Shown: in pieces, positions 61,380 to 64,000 of the stretch
How positions within the stretch are numbered: position 1 is the first letter of the stretch
Layout: every line of letters starts with the position of its first letter
Source of the DNA: Todiramphus chloris collaris
Lineage: Eukaryota > Chordata > Aves > Coraciiformes > Alcedinidae
Length of the DNA stretch: 64,000 nucleotides
Assembly (NCBI GenBank): GCA_025345505.1
Contig: JANVCC010000011.1
Coordinates: forward strand, 3,171,849 to 3,235,848
Direction of reading: 5' to 3'
Translations under genes and position numbers: made by a program
The notes under the pieces: generated by a model
The model's database searches: none
Seen by the model: the letters and a program-made list of their open reading frames with translations, nothing else
Told to the model about the DNA's origin: nothing

Positions 61380-62130
61380 ACAGACCATGTCGGCGGCCTC
61401 TTGACTCGCTGCTCTGCTGCATTATTGAGATGAGAGCTGCTGAGAGCCGTGGCCAACAGCATTAAGGGCCCTGCAGCGCGTCTGAACGCCAGCCGCACAA
61501 TGCTGTAAACAGGCCAGAACGGACGCTTTGGACAGGGGCCAAATCACCGAAAACTCCGTCCAAGGAAACTGGTTTGCGACTAGCCCCTTGGTGAATGCAC
61601 ATTCATTTGTTGCAAGATAGATATACCTAAAGTAAACGGAGAGACAAACAGACAGGCTCTGAAGCTTTGTGAAGAGGTGACAATAAATAGGGATGATAAA
61701 GAGCATAAAAACATATCTGCAGCCAGCCATAAAAATTCCCACTCCCCAATGGCTATTTTAGAGAGAGCTGTTTTTCTCTAGCAAACAGTAAATGATGAAG
61801 GCAGGTTTTGTAGCAGGGCTGATCTGAAAGACTAAGGTGCGAAGCATCTCACCGTGTATGCAGTCTGGAGAGCAGAAAGCATCGCCGTTCTTCTGCCGTT
61901 AAAAACACTGGAATCACCCCAAGCAATTGAGCCTTTGCCAAGTAATTCACCGCTCTGTGGACAGACTCTGCTTCTTACTCGCGTTTGCTGATCTGATGCA
62001 ATTCCTAGTGCTTAGTGGTTTAACAGGACTCTTCGGGAGACACTCGATTTATCACTGATAAATCACTGATGAAATCTAAAGTTCAGTTATAAAGCGAGGG
62101 CTCAGCCACAGCTGTATAAAAGGCTTTGCC
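61380..62130 (+). promoter_or_regulatory. CpG-enriched element ending in a TATA box
   Basis: About 25 CpGs in roughly 720 bp, several times the surrounding density, without high GC content. Towards the right there are GATA-containing repeats (ATTTATC/GATAAAT inverted pair at 62047-62063 and two copies of ATCACTGAT). An E-box CAGCTG (62109-62114) directly precedes TATAAAAG (62115-62122). It could be a tissue-specific promoter or enhancer. No coding sequence directly follows. Confidence 0.35.
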
Positions 62131-62134
62131 CTGG

Positions 62135-64000
62135 CTTAGAAACACATCGGTGAAGATACCTGATATGATAACCCTACACAACACCTGCACCCTTCAGTCT
62201 TTGTTTCAGGCTTTTGCTCTTAAGGCATAATTATTGTTTCTGACTAATGATTGAAAAGATCTGCACATTCATACTGTGAAGGACCAGCCTCACCATCTCC
62301 TCCACCAGATCTCAGCTCCCTTATGCACACAGCAAAGCAGCTAAACACAGGAAAGAGCTCCTCCACTTTAAAGGGATCATTTTGTGCTCTCACACTGCTG
62401 GTGCCATTGCCTTCTTTGCATAACATATATCAGTGCCTGTATGGTGGATAGGCGCACGCTTAGTGTGTTTCATGGGTCCTTTCTGTTTGTTGTTCAAGCA
62501 GTTCCCCAGAAGCAGTGAACTTTCACCCTTTTCTGTTCAAAGTCTTGTCAAGTCCCCTAATCTCACTGTACAGGGTGATTCAGATATAGAGATGGTGATA
62601 ACTTTCTTTCCTTGCAGGTATGGGCTGAGGATAAAGCCCATGAAAGAAATTGAAGCATTCAAAAGCATTCCAGATCTGTGTTTGAACCAGGATCTTCAGT
62701 TATTTGCTTTTTAGCTGGTCAAATAACAGACGACACAAAAAACAACTCTGCAAGCTCTTTTTTGAGCTGCACTAAATATGCAACTAGAACATGCAAACAT
62801 CACAAAATAGAGAAGAGGACCACACTGCAAATTCTTTTTTCCTCCATGCCTGCAGTGTTCATCACATAGGCTTTTGAAATCTGCCTTAGACATCTCACTG
62901 GACACCAGACCTAAAACTCCAACCCAACATATTTACCCGGACACAACTTGAAAAGCAGATTTTGCCCTTTGATCCAGATATACACTGAAATGAGTAAGAG
63001 ATCTGCAGGGCAAAGCACTGCCTGATTATTCCTTTGTGAGTATCTGTTATTTCTCATTAATAGATACAGTCCTGCTGCTCTGGATCCTGACCTCCATTAT
63101 ACTGATACAATGCAGCAGCTCCACCGACTTTCTCATTTGTGTCATCCAGAAAGGTGCTGCAGTATGAAACACGGCCTCTCTATGCATTCCTCTTTCATTT
63201 CCATGCGTTCCTTGCCTGATACTGGAGTGGAAGTAACACCCGCAGAGTTCAGCCTTCACCCCTTCTTGGCATGATTTATGTGCCTCATACAGCAGCTCTA
63301 GGAGAGATTACTCTTATTTATACTATTCTCCGGCATATTTTCCCTTCAAACTAATGTGATACTCATAAATAGAAGCAGTGCCTGAGCAGAGGAATGAAAC
63401 AAGAGTCCAAACAGTGGGAAATAAAGTGCCTGGGCACCACTGCATTAAAAGAAAATCCCACTCTAAGCCGGTTTCCACTGTGATCTCTGTGAAGTGTACA
63501 GACACTATACGTGTGGGGTCTTGTTGCACTGACAGCAGTATACATGGGTTTTGATGAAAAAATGAAAATGTATGGGTGTTGTTTATGGCTTGAATAACGG
63601 TGCTGGGAATGTGGTTGGATTGAAGGTCAGTTTGAAATGGCACATAAACCTGAACTTAACCTTCTTTAGTCAGCTATATGTTAAAAATTGAAGAGATGTG
63701 CTGGTTTGTCTTTCCCCAGGCTCTTTGTTTTAACACTTAATAGGCTGTCTGTTGTTATAGGAAAGGGGTATTTTAATTGCATTGTAGCTGGGAGCACTAC
63801 CTCTGGAATACAGTTTCATCAGTGTAGTGTTACTTGACTGACAAGCCATGATGGGTGGCTTATGCTGATTTAGGCAAATTTACTCCTAAACAAATAAAAT
63901 TAAATTACAATAGGGCACTCCTAAAAAACCAAACAAACAAGCAAACAAACATCCAAGGAGGACAACTACTTGCTAAGCTAACTTGCTTTGCCTAATACAG
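62135..64000. other. Noncoding sequence at the right end
   Basis: It contains an acceptor-like 'ctttctttccttgcag' ending at 62617, followed by a 31-codon open stretch to a stop at 62712-62714. A CAAA low-complexity run lies at 63925-63952. No domain or repeat family was recognised. Confidence 0.45.

Noticed and set aside
1-64000. tRNA, rRNA, CRISPR or bacterial-type operon
   Set aside because: No cloverleaf boxes, rRNA blocks, spaced direct-repeat arrays or dense gene packing. The sequence is vertebrate nuclear DNA.

Overview
This window reads as nuclear DNA from a bird, almost all of it noncoding. The best evidence is the interspersed repeats. There are about a dozen 5'-truncated CR1 LINE copies in both orientations, each recognisable by its 3' end with the ATTCTATG-type short tandem tail preceded by a 'ccttccaacc' block. 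Several keep readable C-terminal reverse-transcriptase sequence. CR1 is the only LINE seen and makes up roughly 5-6 % of the window. There are no Alu-, B1- or L1-type elements. A second, much older layer consists of decayed MIR/CORE-SINE-like fragments and one L3/CR1-type tail, as expected of amniote relics. The species cannot be named from this.

Layout. 0-2.3 kb: a 67-bp segment present twice (17-83 and 1493-1559) and a CR1 with a 185-codon open stretch. 2.3-23.7 kb: repeat-poor AT-rich sequence with MIR fossils (about 3.1, 14.5, 17.0 and 18.6 kb), short CR1 tails (7.2, 11.8 and 16.3 kb), A/C-rich low-complexity DNA and some hairpins. 23.7-26.9 kb: a CR1 copy, a TG array, a G-run and a strong short hairpin. 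About 26.9-28.05 kb: the only clear CpG island. On the minus strand it holds an exon-like block (27221 to 27012) with a long polypyrimidine tract, a consensus donor and one continuous open frame. It also holds an RFX X-box-like motif and a CCAAT box. 28-58 kb: noncoding DNA with CR1 copies at 32.3, 35.4, 41.0, 43.6, 50.4 and 55.3 kb. 58.4-58.7 kb: a GGGAA/GGAA array. 59-64 kb: an L3-like tail, a CR1 tail, and a CpG-enriched stretch (61.38-62.13 kb) ending in a TATA box.

No complete protein-coding gene could be identified. Most open frames are short and have neither recognisable domains nor coherent splice signals. The 27-kb island is the best candidate for a gene start or early exon, probably transcribed leftward, but I do not recognise the protein. 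If a gene starts there, the 1-27 kb part would be largely its first long intron. I saw no RNA genes and nothing prokaryotic.
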